Origin: Mycobacterium sp. 1081908.1
Lineage (GTDB): Bacteria > Actinomycetota > Actinomycetes > Mycobacteriales > Mycobacteriaceae
Direction: 5' to 3'
Assembly: GCF_001673535.1 (NCBI RefSeq)
Contig: NZ_LZLY01000058.1
Span: 1 to 64,000, forward strand
Length of the DNA stretch: 64,000 nt
How positions within the stretch are numbered: the stretch's first letter is position 1; every line of letters begins with the position of its first letter. The translations under genes and the position numbers were made by a program. Shown here piece after piece: positions 1-12,567 of the stretch. The notes beneath the pieces are model-generated. The model worked only from the letters and a program-made list of their open reading frames with translations. It was not told where the DNA came from and ran no database searches.

Positions 1-242
1 GTTTCAGTGGCGGGCACCGCGGGCTCGGCGAGCGACTCGGTGGCCACCGCAGCGACGGCGGGCGCCGCGGGGTGAGCATCGGGGTGATCGTCGCGCTCGT
101 CGCCGTCGTCGTCGTGGTGGGCGGCGTGATCCTGTGGACTTTCTTCGGTGACGCGTTGTCGCACCGCTCACCCCGCGGCGCCCGCCGTCGCTGCGGTGGC
201 CACCGAGTCGCTCGCCGAGCCCGCGGTGCCCGCCACTGAAAC
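1..242. repeat. Perfect 77-bp inverted repeat with 88-bp spacer
   Basis: Bases 1-77 are the exact reverse complement of bases 166-242, and pairing stops at 78/165. The spacer 78-165, read on the plus strand in the frame of the flanking arm, encodes a hydrophobic stretch (IGVIVALVAVVVVVGG and onward). That is what should follow the minus-strand ORF after its residues RRGVS. The spacer is therefore reversed relative to the gene it belongs to. The likeliest explanation is a fold-back artefact at a contig edge. A real micro-inversion cannot be excluded. Confidence 0.95.
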
Positions 243-540
243 GGGACGGCGGCTCCGGGCTCGCCGGGCCCGCGGCGAATTCGGGATACCCCTCGGAGTC
301 GTCGGCCGCGAACGTGCCCTCGGCGGGGTACGGGTCCTCGTCCGAATAGAGGTCGCCGCCGGCGGGGAAGCCCTCGTCCGGGTAGCGCCCGTATTCGGCC
401 CACGGCTCGGCGACCTCCGGCTGTTCGGCGTCGCGGTGGTGGCCCGTGTCGGCGGCGGGGTATGCGTCGTCGTCGAGGTTTTCGTCGCCGGTTGACTGGT
501 CGACGGAGTCCTCGGGGTCGGGCATGCTGTGCCTACCCAT
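166..540 (-). pseudogene. N-terminal part of a VWA-type membrane protein (Rv1836c-like), disrupted
   Basis: The ATG at 540 opens an acidic, disordered N-terminus (MGRHSMPDPEDSVD, then many D/E/P/G residues) of about 125 residues ending in RRGVS. It lies directly downstream of malate synthase, as Rv1836c does in M. tuberculosis, and the start matches that protein as I remember it. Known homologues continue into one membrane segment and then extracytoplasmic substrate-binding and VWA domains. Here the reading frame runs into the inverted arm, giving an Arg-rich tail that stops at position 4. The membrane segment is present only in reversed orientation (78-165). The call as a broken gene is conditional on the assembly being right. 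Confidence 0.7.
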
Positions 541-641
541 ACCGGTGCCCGCCGCCTTTCCGTCGACCCGTCGCGTGACTTGTGAACTCGGCGCAAATTC
601 TAGTCATCGGACCGCATTACCTACCGCATGTCGGGCCGTTT

Positions 642-2843
642 TCACGCACCGGCGGCGCGGGCTTTGAACTCGCGCCGGCGCCGATGCAGGATCGGCTCCG
701 TGTAGCCGTTGGGCTGCTGCGTGCCGGACAGGATCAGCTCCTGAGCCGCCAGGAAGGCGATGCTGTCGTCGAAGTTGGGCGCCATCGGCCGATAAACCGG
801 GTCGCCCTCGTTCTGCCGGTCCACCAACGGTGCCATGCGCTCGAGGCTGGCGCGGACGTCCTCGCTGGTGATCACGCCGTGGCGCAGCCAGTTGGCCAGC
901 AGCTGACTGGAGATCCGCAGGGTGGCGCGGTCCTCCATGAGCGCGGTGTTGTGGATGTCGGGGACCTTCGAGCAGCCGACGCCCTGCTCCACCCAACGCA
1001 CCACGTAGCCGAGGATGGACTGGCAGTTGTTGTCCAGCTCCTCGCGGATTTCCTCTGGCGCCCAAGCCAATTCCTTGGCCAGCGGAATGGTCAACAGCTC
1101 GTCGATGGTGGTGCGCTTCTGGCCCGCGAGCTCCTCCTGCACGGCGCCCACATCCACGTAGTGGTAGTGCATCGCGTGCAGGGTGGCCGCCGTCGGCGAC
1201 GGCACCCACGCGGTGGTGGCGCCGGCCTTGGGCTGGCCGATCTTCTGCTCGACCATGTCGGCCATCAGCTCGGTCATCGCCCACATGCCCTTGCCGATCT
1301 GGGCCTTGCCCTTGAACCCGGCGGCAAGCCCGATGTCGACGTTGGCGTCCTCGTAGGCCTTGATCCAGGTGCTGTTCTTCATCGCACCCTTGCGGATCAT
1401 CGGGCCGGCCTCCATGGAGGTGTGGATTTCGTCGCCGGTGCGGTCGAGGAAGCCGGTGTTGATGAACACCACCCGGTCGGCGGCGGCCTTGATGCACGCC
1501 TTGAGGTTGACCGTGGTGCGGCGTTCCTCGTCCATGATGCCGACCTTGAGGGTGCCCTGGGGCAGGCCCAGGACGTCTTCGACGCGGCTGAACAGTTCGC
1601 AGGTGAACGCGACCTCGGCGGGGCCGTGCATCTTGGGCTTGACGATGTAGATGGAACCGGTGCGGCTGTTCGTCAGCGGGCCGTTGGCGTCACCGGTCTT
1701 CAGCCCGTGGATCGCGGTCAGGCCGGTGAACAAGCCGTCCATGATGCCCTCGAACACCTCGTTACCGTCCGCGTCGACGATCGCGTCGTTCGTCATCAGG
1801 TGGCCCACGTTGCGGACGAACAGCAGGCTGCGTCCGGGCAGGGTCAGCTCAGGCCCCTCAGGGCCGGGAATAGGCCGAGTGTAGGTGCGGTCGGCGTTCA
1901 GCGCGCGGGTGAAGGTCTCGCCGCCCTTGCTGACCTCCTCGACCAGGTCACCCCTGTTCAGCCCCAGCCAGTTGCGGTAGCCCAGCACCTTGTCGTCGGC
2001 GTCGACGGCGGTCACCGAGTCCTCGAAGTCCATGATCGTGGTGACCGCCGATTCCAGGATCACGTCCTTGATGCCGGCCCGGTCGGTCTGGCCGACGGGC
2101 GACTCGGGGTCGATCAGGATCTCGATGTGCAGGCCGTGGTTGACCAGCAGCACCGACCAGCTGGGGGAGCCGAGCTCCCCGCTGTAGCCGGCGAACTTCT
2201 CCGGGCTGGCCAGGCCGGTCGACTCGTCCCCGAGGGCGACCTGCAGCTGCCCGTCGCCGATGCTCACGCCGGTCGCGTCCGCCCACGAGCCCGACGCCAG
2301 CGGCACCGCCTCGTCGAGGAACTTGCGCGCGTACGCGATCACCTTGTCCCCGCGCACCCGGTTGTAGCTGGTGCCCTTCTCCGCCCCGTCGCTTTCCGGG
2401 ATGACGTCGGTGCCGTAAAGGGCGTCGTACAGCGACCCCCAGCGGGCGTTCGCCGCGTTCAGGGCAAACCGCGCGTTGAGCACGGGCACCACCAGCTGCG
2501 GGCCGGCGGTCGTCGTGATCTCGTCGTCGACGCCCGAGGTGGTGATGGTGAAGTCCTCGGGTTCGGGCTGCAGGTAGCCGATTTCGGCGAGGAACTCGCG
2601 GTAGGCCTCGGCGTCGATCGGCTCGATCACGCGGTGCCGGTGCCACTTGTCGATCTGGGCCTGCAGCTCGTCGCGGCGGTTCAGCAAATCCTGGTTCTGC
2701 GGGGTCAGGTCGGCCACGACTTTGTCGACGCCGGCCCAGAAGCTGTCCGGGTCGATGTCGGTGCCGGGCAGGGCCTCGTTGTTCACGAAGTCGTAGAGCA
2801 CTCGGGCGACGCGCAGGTTCCCCACCGACACGCGATCAGTCAT
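642..2843 (-). CDS. glcB: Malate synthase G
   Basis: Condenses glyoxylate with acetyl-CoA to malate, the second step of the glyoxylate shunt. The product is 733 residues, against about 741 for the mycobacterial family. Visible family signatures are the [15 protein letters not shown] segment, [12 protein letters not shown], and near the C-terminus [22 protein letters not shown], which carries the Cys and Asp known from structural work. The ATG was chosen because GAGGAG lies five bases upstream and the protein then starts [19 protein letters not shown]; an in-frame ATG 48 bases further out has no such support. It is followed on the same strand by the Rv1836c-like gene. The region upstream differs from M. 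tuberculosis, which has vapBC13 and a PE_PGRS gene there. Confidence 0.97.
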   Translation of the reverse strand: MTDRVSVGNLRVARVLYDFVNNEALPGTDIDPDSFWAGVDKVVADLTPQNQDLLNRRDELQAQIDKWHRHRVIEPIDAEAYREFLAEIGYLQPEPEDFTITTSGVDDEITTTAGPQLVVPVLNARFALNAANARWGSLYDALYGTDVIPESDGAEKGTSYNRVRGDKVIAYARKFLDEAVPLASGSWADATGVSIGDGQLQVALGDESTGLASPEKFAGYSGELGSPSWSVLLVNHGLHIEILIDPESPVGQTDRAGIKDVILESAVTTIMDFEDSVTAVDADDKVLGYRNWLGLNRGDLVEEVSKGGETFTRALNADRTYTRPIPGPEGPELTLPGRSLLFVRNVGHLMTNDAIVDADGNEVFEGIMDGLFTGLTAIHGLKTGDANGPLTNSRTGSIYIVKPKMHGPAEVAFTCELFSRVEDVLGLPQGTLKVGIMDEERRTTVNLKACIKAAADRVVFINTGFLDRTGDEIHTSMEAGPMIRKGAMKNSTWIKAYEDANVDIGLAAGFKGKAQIGKGMWAMTELMADMVEQKIGQPKAGATTAWVPSPTAATLHAMHYHYVDVGAVQEELAGQKRTTIDELLTIPLAKELAWAPEEIREELDNNCQSILGYVVRWVEQGVGCSKVPDIHNTALMEDRATLRISSQLLANWLRHGVITSEDVRASLERMAPLVDRQNEGDPVYRPMAPNFDDSIAFLAAQELILSGTQQPNGYTEPILHRRRREFKARAAGA

Positions 2844-3071
2844 TTTTCTCCTCCATCGTGGGCCACGTAACACCTCACTGGCCCTCAACACGCATTGCCT
2901 TCAGCGTACCGACCGGCGGCCCGACAGACGTTATCCGCCCGACCTTCAACAGCAGGTCAGGCGCGCGCTAAGAGCTCCAACGGCGGCGCCGCGGCGAACC
3001 GCGAGGATCGCTATCCGGCCCGGCAGCCTTGGAGATCATACGGGCTGCGGCGCCGTCCGCGGGCAGCGGCA

Positions 3072-4108
3072 CTAAGCGTCGCGCATCGTGCCGACCAGGT
3101 CCTCGACCAGATCTTCCATCGCCACCATCGCGACCACCGCGCCGCCGTCGTCGGTCACCAACGCCAGGTGGCTGTTGCTGCGGCGCATTCGCGACAGGGC
3201 GTCGGCCAGCGGCAGCGACGTCGGGACCTGTGGCAGCGGTCGGACCCAGGCCCGGTCGATCACCGTGTCCGGGTCGTCGTCGAGCGTCAGCACGTCCTTG
3301 ATGTGCAGGTAACCGATGAACTTCCCGTCGGCGTCGGCGACGGGAAACCGCGAATATCCGCTCTGGGCCAGGGCCTCTTCGACCGCGCCCACGGTCGGCC
3401 CCGAGCCGGCCGCGGCCACCGGCACCGCCCGGATCTCGGCGAGCGGGCGCGCCACGTCGCCGACCCGCCGGTAACGCAGCTGCAGCGCCCGGGTCAGCCT
3501 GCCGTGCTCCTCGGCGTCCAGCAGCCCCTCGGACACCGATTCGGTGATCATCACCCGCAGCTCCCGGGTGGAGACCGACACGTCGAGCTGCGACTTCGGC
3601 TCGACGCGCAGCGCGCGCAGCACCACGTTCGCGCATTTGTCGTAGAACGCGATCAACGGCCGCGCCGCGCGCACGTAGGCCAGGTAGGGCGGCACCAGCA
3701 GCATCGCCGCCCGCTCCGGGCCGGCCAGCGCGATGTTCTTCGGCACCATCTCACCGAGCAGCACGTGCAGCGTCACGACGATGGCCAGCGCGATCGCCAG
3801 CGAAAGCGTATGCAGCAGCGCCGGGTGCCAACCGGTGAGGCCGAACGCCGAGCGCAGCAGGTCCGCGACGGCGGCCTCACCGATGCGGCCGAGCAACAGC
3901 GAGGCGACCGTCACGCCCAGCTGGACCCCGGCCAGCATGGACGAAAGCTGCTCGCCGGCGCGGATCACCACGACGGCCCTCGCCTTGCCCTGCTCCGCCA
4001 GCGCCTCGAGGCGGTCGCGGCGCGCCGAAATCAGCGAGAACTCCGCCCCGACGAAAAACGCGTTGACGCCGATCAGCAGGATCGCCAGCAGGACTCCCAG
4101 TGCGTCGC

Positions 4109-4112
<4 letters not shown>
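3072..4112 (-). CDS. DUF21/CBS-domain membrane protein (CorC/HlyC-like), Rv1841c type
   Basis: 346 residues. The N-terminal DUF21 region has several membrane segments ([28 protein letters not shown] at the start; [23 protein letters not shown] around 130). A cytoplasmic CBS pair follows at roughly 200-340 ([47 protein letters not shown]). Bacterial relatives (CNNM/CorC) are linked to divalent-cation export; the older label hemolysin is misleading. The C-terminal CorC transporter domain is absent, unlike the larger upstream partner. The start overlaps the stop of that partner by four bases (ATGA), so the two are probably translationally coupled and may act as a complex. Confidence 0.9.
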
Positions 4113-5479
<1,367 letters not shown>

Positions 5480-5649
5480 GACGGAGGCTCCGGGGACGCT
5501 GCCGGTCGCCGCTCCGTCTCGAAGCCTACGAGCTCGACGCGTGCCTGCGGCACGTCATCCCTTCCCTCGATGCGGGACAGCGCTTTGCTGCCAGCCGAAA
5601 AATCACGTGAATTCACATGGTAGCCAGACGTCCAGCGGGCAGAACGCGC

Positions 5650-8596
<2,947 letters not shown>

Positions 8597-8699
8597 GTGT
8601 TCGCCTCTCAGGTTGCGGAACTTTTCCGACGAGCTGTCGGATCACACTGTGGCACAGCCGACTCCGAGTGGCATTCCAGGGTGATGGCCCGCTCCGACG

Positions 8700-9650
8700 C
8701 TAGACGTTGAAGAGCCGCCGCAGCTCGATGAGCCACGGCACGACCAGGGCCACGGTGGGCACCACGAATACGGCGGCCGCGGCCAGGTACGCGGCGGCCG
8801 CCAGCATCAGGCTGTTGCCCCGGCCGGAGAGCCGGCGCACCCGCACCACCGTGCTGGTACCACCCATTGCCAGCGCGCCCGACGGCGCCCGCCCGGAGGC
8901 GCAGGCGACCAGCGCCCGGGCCAGGGGAGTGCGCCCGGTGGCGCGCACCGCGGCGTCGTCGGCCAGGAGCTCGACGAGCAGCTGCACCGCGCGCAGCGCG
9001 TTGGCGCTGCGGACGATCCGCGGGAAGGCGGCGTGCGCCGCGGTGAAGGCCTCGAGAACCAAATCGTGGCGGGCGCGCAGGTGGGCGCGCTCGTGGGTGA
9101 GGATGGCGGAGACCTCGGCGTCGCCGAGCGTGTTCAGCGTTCCCTCGCTGACCACCACCCGGCTGCGCACGCCCGGCAGGCAGTAGGCGAGCGGTTGCGC
9201 GACGTCCAGGACGCGCAGGTCGCGCGTGTTGGCGCAGGTCTGGGCCAGGGCCGCGTCGTGGCCGACGCCGACCAGGTCGACGACCATGCGGTGGTGGGCC
9301 CGCCGCCGCCGGTTGGCGATGGCCACCCGCGCGACCGCGACCATCAACCGGACGCCGACCGATACGGTCAGCGCGAAGACGGCGATGTACGCGGTCCACA
9401 GCGGCCAGCCGAGTCGATCCGCGGCGCCCATGACGCTGGCGGTCGGCCGCCCGTCGGGGCCGGGGACCAGGACCCGGCTGGCGATCGCGATACCGGCGCT
9501 GAACGCCGAGAGGACCGCGGCCAGGGCGACTGCCTGCCACAACACCATCGCGGCACGCGGGGCGCGCAGGGGCCACTTCGCTCGTGCCAATAAAGCCGGC
9601 GCCGGGCCGACTAAAAGCACCGCGAGGATGGAGAAGGCCAGCGCGGACAC
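8700..9650 (-). CDS. blaR: BlaR1/MecR1-like M56 peptidase, Rv1845c type
   Basis: 316 residues with several membrane segments (SALAFSILAVLLVGPAPALLA, WTAYIAVFALTVSVGVRLMVAVA, AAYLAAAAVFVVPTVALVVPWL). The zinc-metalloprotease motif HERAHLRARHD (HExxH variant) is near residue 200, with the downstream ELLADDAAV giving the third ligand region. There is no penicillin-binding sensor domain after the last helix, so the protein is much shorter than staphylococcal BlaR1. The GTG start gives MSALAFSI and the same length as M. tuberculosis Rv1845c; the longer open frame upstream overlaps blaI and is not supported. It is the downstream partner of blaI and is expected to release BlaI repression by proteolysis. 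Confidence 0.9.
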   Translation of the reverse strand: MSALAFSILAVLLVGPAPALLARAKWPLRAPRAAMVLWQAVALAAVLSAFSAGIAIASRVLVPGPDGRPTASVMGAADRLGWPLWTAYIAVFALTVSVGVRLMVAVARVAIANRRRRAHHRMVVDLVGVGHDAALAQTCANTRDLRVLDVAQPLAYCLPGVRSRVVVSEGTLNTLGDAEVSAILTHERAHLRARHDLVLEAFTAAHAAFPRIVRSANALRAVQLLVELLADDAAVRATGRTPLARALVACASGRAPSGALAMGGTSTVVRVRRLSGRGNSLMLAAAAYLAAAAVFVVPTVALVVPWLIELRRLFNV

Positions 9651-9664
9651 GCTGCCAGTCTCCC

Positions 9665-10084
9665 TCAGTCCTCCGCTGGCGCGCCAGCCGACGGGGCCTT
9701 GTCGCGCGGATTGGCTTCGAGTTCGGCCAGCGCGCGCCGCAGCGCCTCCGCCTCGTCGGCGCCGACGCGCTCGACGAAGTGCACCAGGGCGGCCTGCCTG
9801 CCCCCGGAGTCCTCGGCTTGCGCCAGCGCGTCGACCATCAGCCCGGCGACGAGCTCGTCGCGCCCGTGCACCGGCGCGTACCGATGGGCGCGGTCGTCGC
9901 GGAGCTGGGAGACCAGGTTCTTCTTGGCCAGCCGTTGCAGCACGGTCATGATCGTCGTGTAGGCGAGGTCGCGTCGCGCCGACAACGCTTCGTGGACTTG
10001 GCGGACGGTCTGGGGCTCCGCCGTGGACCACAGATGATCCATCACGGCGCGTTCCAGATCCCCTAGCCGGGTCAGCTTGGCCAT
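9665..10084 (-). CDS. blaI: BlaI/MecI-family transcriptional repressor
   Basis: 139 residues. A winged helix occupies the first 80 residues (LGDLERAVMDHLWSTAEPQTVRQVHEAL, TTIMTVLQRLAKKNLV), followed by a C-terminal dimerisation part (ELVAGLMVDALAQAEDSGGRQAALVHFVERV). The family represses beta-lactamase genes; in M. tuberculosis BlaI also controls its own operon, blaC and ATP synthase genes. The ATG has AGGAGATG about ten bases upstream, and the longer in-frame reading is excluded because it would run through the sRNA locus. It lies 14 bases upstream of the blaR start and forms an operon with it. Confidence 0.93.
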   Translation of the reverse strand: MAKLTRLGDLERAVMDHLWSTAEPQTVRQVHEALSARRDLAYTTIMTVLQRLAKKNLVSQLRDDRAHRYAPVHGRDELVAGLMVDALAQAEDSGGRQAALVHFVERVGADEAEALRRALAELEANPRDKAPSAGAPAED

Positions 10085-10188
10085 AGTGCGTTCATCTCCT
10101 GAGAGCGTCGAAACCAGCGTACTCCGCTTACTACCGGCCGTCGTATCTATCCGGGCGCAATGCGGCTCGGGCACACCCAAACCATACC

Positions 10189-10218
10189 TTGCGAAATTAG
10201 GGCAGCCTTGCCTATGCT
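10189..10218 (+). promoter_or_regulatory. Promoter of the MrsI-like sRNA with overlapping IdeR box
   Basis: TTGCGA (10189-10194) and TATGCT (10213-10218) are separated by 18 bases and look like a SigA-type promoter. The 19-mer TTAGGGCAGCCTTGCCTAT at 10197-10215 matches the IdeR consensus (TTAGGTTAGGCTAACCTAA) at nearly all symmetric positions and covers the start of the -10 element. That placement predicts repression by iron-loaded IdeR and induction in iron limitation. Confidence 0.8.
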
Positions 10219-10221
10219 GAT

Positions 10222-10320
10222 GGCGGTCGAGCGACACGACCGTGGAGAGTCCTGAGGGCTGCAGTGACCCCCGGTCTACTCGATCGGCGAGCCCCGCGCC
10301 TGGCGCGGGGCTCGCCTGTT
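10222..10320 (+). ncRNA. mrsI: MrsI-like iron-responsive small RNA
   Basis: A non-coding transcript of about 95-100 nt is predicted between blaI and the Rv1847-like gene. It starts a few bases after the -10 TATGCT and ends at a near-ideal terminator: a 12-bp stem at 10287-10298 and 10304-10315 with a CTGGC-type loop, then TGTTT. In M. tuberculosis the sRNA MrsI (ncRv11846) lies in the same intergenic space, is controlled by IdeR, and spares iron by silencing mRNAs for non-essential iron proteins such as bfrA. The upstream IdeR box and the presence of bfrA elsewhere in this window fit that role. Exact ends are estimated from the sequence. Confidence 0.78.
10287..10318 (+). terminator. Intrinsic terminator of the sRNA
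   Basis: GCGAGCCCCGCG pairs perfectly with CGCGGGGCTCGC across a short loop and is followed by TGTTT. It ends before the ATG of the next gene, so the sRNA and the thioesterase mRNA are probably separate unless there is read-through. Confidence 0.85.
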
Positions 10321-10340
10321 TCCGCCGATCGTGTAGACAC

Positions 10341-10763
10341 ATGAGCGTGCCGACACCGCCCGACGCGACCCTCCCGCCGAACTTCACCGCACCGTTCGAC
10401 ACGGAGCTGGGGCTGCGGTTCACCGACCTCAGTCCCGACGGCGCCCGCGCGCAGCTCGAGGTCACGCCGAAACTGCTGCAGCCGATGGGCCTGGTCCATG
10501 GCGGCGTCTACTGCTCGATCATCGAGAGCATGGCCAGCGTGTCGGCCTACACCTGGCTCAACGCGAAGGGCGACGGCGGCAACGTGGTGGGCGTCAACAA
10601 CAACACGGACTTCCTGCGCTCGATCGGCTCCGGGACCGTGTACGGCAGCGCCGAACCCATTCACCGCGGCCGGCGCCAGCAGCTGTGGCTGGTCACCATC
10701 ACCGACGACAACGATCGGGTGGTGGCCCGCGGTCAGGTGCGGCTGCAAAACCTCGAGGCTTAG
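10341..10763 (+). CDS. Hotdog-fold thioesterase, Rv1847 type
   Basis: 140 residues with the PaaI/4HBT hotdog signature: MGLVHGGVYCSIIESMASVSAY (HGG motif with the following helix), then VVGVNNNTDFLRSI and GRRQQLWLVTITDDNDRVVARGQVRLQ. Such enzymes hydrolyse acyl-CoA or aryl-CoA thioesters; the substrate is not evident. The ATG (MSVPTPPDATLPP) gives the length of M. tuberculosis Rv1847; the longer frame would include the sRNA terminator. In M. tuberculosis the urease genes follow, but here only about 240 non-coding bases separate it from the 3' end of ndh. Confidence 0.9.
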   Translation: MSVPTPPDATLPPNFTAPFDTELGLRFTDLSPDGARAQLEVTPKLLQPMGLVHGGVYCSIIESMASVSAYTWLNAKGDGGNVVGVNNNTDFLRSIGSGTVYGSAEPIHRGRRQQLWLVTITDDNDRVVARGQVRLQNLEA

Positions 10764-11004
10764 CCGGCAGTGGACGCGCGGCCAGGGCTTCGAGTTTGCA
10801 GTGGCGGTTTTCAATGTGTGTGTAGGGCGGGGTTTCGGCGTTTTTCCCGCCCAGAGCACACTCGCAACGCCGACGATTCACACCCAACGTTCGAATAATC
10901 CGCCTAGCTAAGACAGGCCCAATTCGATACGAAAGCTGCTGTGCTGCAAAAGGAATCCCCCGCTCCGAGCCGACCGGCACCCCTCGATCCGATCGGCCGG
11001 GGGG

Positions 11005-12390
11005 TTAGCTCGCCCGTCTGGCCGCAGGGCGCTTCGCCTCGGCCGCCGCTACCGCAAGCTGTTCGAGGCGGGTTCGGGCGAACGCCTGCTGCTCGGTGAT
11101 GGTGAGCTGGCCGCGGCGGGTGCTCAGGAAGGTGACCGTCCACGACAGCAGCGTGCTGACCTTCGTCTTGAACCCGACCAGATACACCAGGTGCAGCACC
11201 AGCCACATCAGCCAGGCGATGAAGCCGCTGAACTCCAGTGGACCGATCTTGGCCACCGCGGAGAACCGCGACACGGTGGCCATGGAGCCCTTGTCGAAGT
11301 ACTGGAACGGCTCGCGTTCGGCCGGATCGGCCCCGTTGAGTTCCGCCTTGAGCGTGCCGGCGACGTACTTGGCGCCCTGGATGGCTCCCTGAGCCACCCC
11401 CGGCACGCCCTCGACCGCGGCCATGTCGCCGATGACGAACACGTTCGGGTGTCCGGGGATGGACAGGTCGGGCAGCACCTTGACCCGTCCGGCCCGGTCG
11501 ACCTCGACCGCCGACTGCTCGGCGAGGTCCATGCCCAGCCCGCTGGCCTGCACCCCGGCGGACCACACCTTGCACGCGGATTCGATGCGCCGGGTGGAGC
11601 CGTCGGAGTCCTTGACCGTGATGCCGTTGCGGTCGACGTCGGTGACCATCGCGCCCAGCTGGATTTCCACGCCCATCTTCTCCAGCCGCGCGGCCGCCCG
11701 CTCGCCGAGCTTCTCGCCGAACGGCGGCAGCACCGCGGGGGCGGCGTCGAGCAGGATCACCCGCGCCCGGGTGGAATCGATGTGGCGGAAGGACCCCTTG
11801 AGGGTGTGCGCGGCGAGTTCGGCGATCTGCCCGGCCATTTCGACGCCGGTGGGGCCGGCGCCGATGACGGTGAACGTCAACAGCTTGGCCCGCCGTTCCG
11901 GGTCGCGGGACCGTTCGGCTTGCTCGAAGGCGCTCAGGATCCGGCCCCGCACCTCCAGGGCGTCGTCGATCGATTTCATGCCGGGCGCGAACTCGGCGAA
12001 CTGGTCGTTGCCGAAATAGGACTGGCCGGCCCCCGCCGCGACAATCAGTGTGTCGTAAGGGGTTTCGTACGTGTGGCCGAGCAGGTCCGATACGACGAAC
12101 CGCCCCTCCAGGTCGATGTGTGTGACGTCGCCGAGCAGCACCTGGACGTTGCGCTGCCTGCGCAGGACGACCCGGGTGGGCGGGGCGATGTCGCCTTCGG
12201 ACACGATGCCGGTGGCCACCTGGTACAGCAGCGGCTGGAACAGGTGGTGGGTGGTGCGCGCGATCAGTTTGATGTCAACGTCGGCGTGCTTGAGCTTCTT
12301 TGCCGCGTTGAGTCCCCCGAATCCCGATCCGATGATGACCACCTGGTGACGACGGTCGGGTGCAGCAGTGGTTTCTGCTTGCGTGCTCAT
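11005..12390 (-). CDS. ndh: Type II NADH dehydrogenase (NDH-2)
   Basis: A single-subunit, non-proton-pumping NADH:menaquinone oxidoreductase, peripheral on the inner face of the membrane. 461 residues. The FAD dinucleotide motif VVIIGSGFGGLNAAKKL lies near residue 17, the NADH motif VIGAGPTGVEMAGQIAEL near 170, and the second FAD contact NVFVIGDMAAVEG near 320. The hydrophobic C-terminal FIAWLMWLVLHLVYLVGF is the membrane-anchoring region. The quinone-site sequence GAIQGAKYVAGTL is present. It is transcribed away from a CRP-like site upstream. Confidence 0.97.
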   Translation of the reverse strand: MSTQAETTAAPDRRHQVVIIGSGFGGLNAAKKLKHADVDIKLIARTTHHLFQPLLYQVATGIVSEGDIAPPTRVVLRRQRNVQVLLGDVTHIDLEGRFVVSDLLGHTYETPYDTLIVAAGAGQSYFGNDQFAEFAPGMKSIDDALEVRGRILSAFEQAERSRDPERRAKLLTFTVIGAGPTGVEMAGQIAELAAHTLKGSFRHIDSTRARVILLDAAPAVLPPFGEKLGERAAARLEKMGVEIQLGAMVTDVDRNGITVKDSDGSTRRIESACKVWSAGVQASGLGMDLAEQSAVEVDRAGRVKVLPDLSIPGHPNVFVIGDMAAVEGVPGVAQGAIQGAKYVAGTLKAELNGADPAEREPFQYFDKGSMATVSRFSAVAKIGPLEFSGFIAWLMWLVLHLVYLVGFKTKVSTLLSWTVTFLSTRRGQLTITEQQAFARTRLEQLAVAAAEAKRPAARRAS

Positions 12391-12485
12391 GTTCGGGCAG
12401 GCTCCTGATCGGGGTCGCTGGACGCGCGATTCCAGTTAGCTACCACGCTAGTGAAGGCGGTACCCCGAAACCCAGATCGTAAGCA

Positions 12486-12501
12486 TGTGTAATGAACCAC
12501 A
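12486..12501 (-). promoter_or_regulatory. CRP-like site upstream of ndh
   Basis: TGTGT-AATGAA-CCACA keeps the outer TGTG/CACA dyad of the mycobacterial Crp consensus TGTGA-N6-TCACA with one mismatch in each half. It lies about 96 bases upstream of the ndh start, a plausible position for a Crp-type regulator. No TSS can be assigned, so this is a candidate only. Confidence 0.4.
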
Positions 12502-12567
12502 TCACGCATCGGGCCTGGTCGAGCGAACGTGATGCTCGTCATGCCCCGGGGCGCAATGCGGTTTGCG

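Noticed and set aside
1..242. Phase-variation invertible element
   Set aside because: No recombinase or typical site, repeat arms inside coding sequence and position exactly at the edge make an assembly fold-back more likely.
582..2870. 762-codon open frame opposite malate synthase
   Set aside because: It is the antisense shadow of glcB produced by high GC; its translation has no domain and glcB is unmistakable. The same applies to long plus-strand frames opposite gnd, guaB1, phosphoketolase and lon.
10084..10150. BlaI operator upstream of blaI
   Set aside because: GTACTCCGCTTACTAC has a loose GTA..TAC symmetry but does not match a clear TACA/TGTA-type dyad; too weak to annotate.
10222..10320. 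Metabolite riboswitch in front of the thioesterase
   Set aside because: No match to riboswitch cores I know; the IdeR box, the terminator before the gene and synteny favour a trans-acting sRNA.
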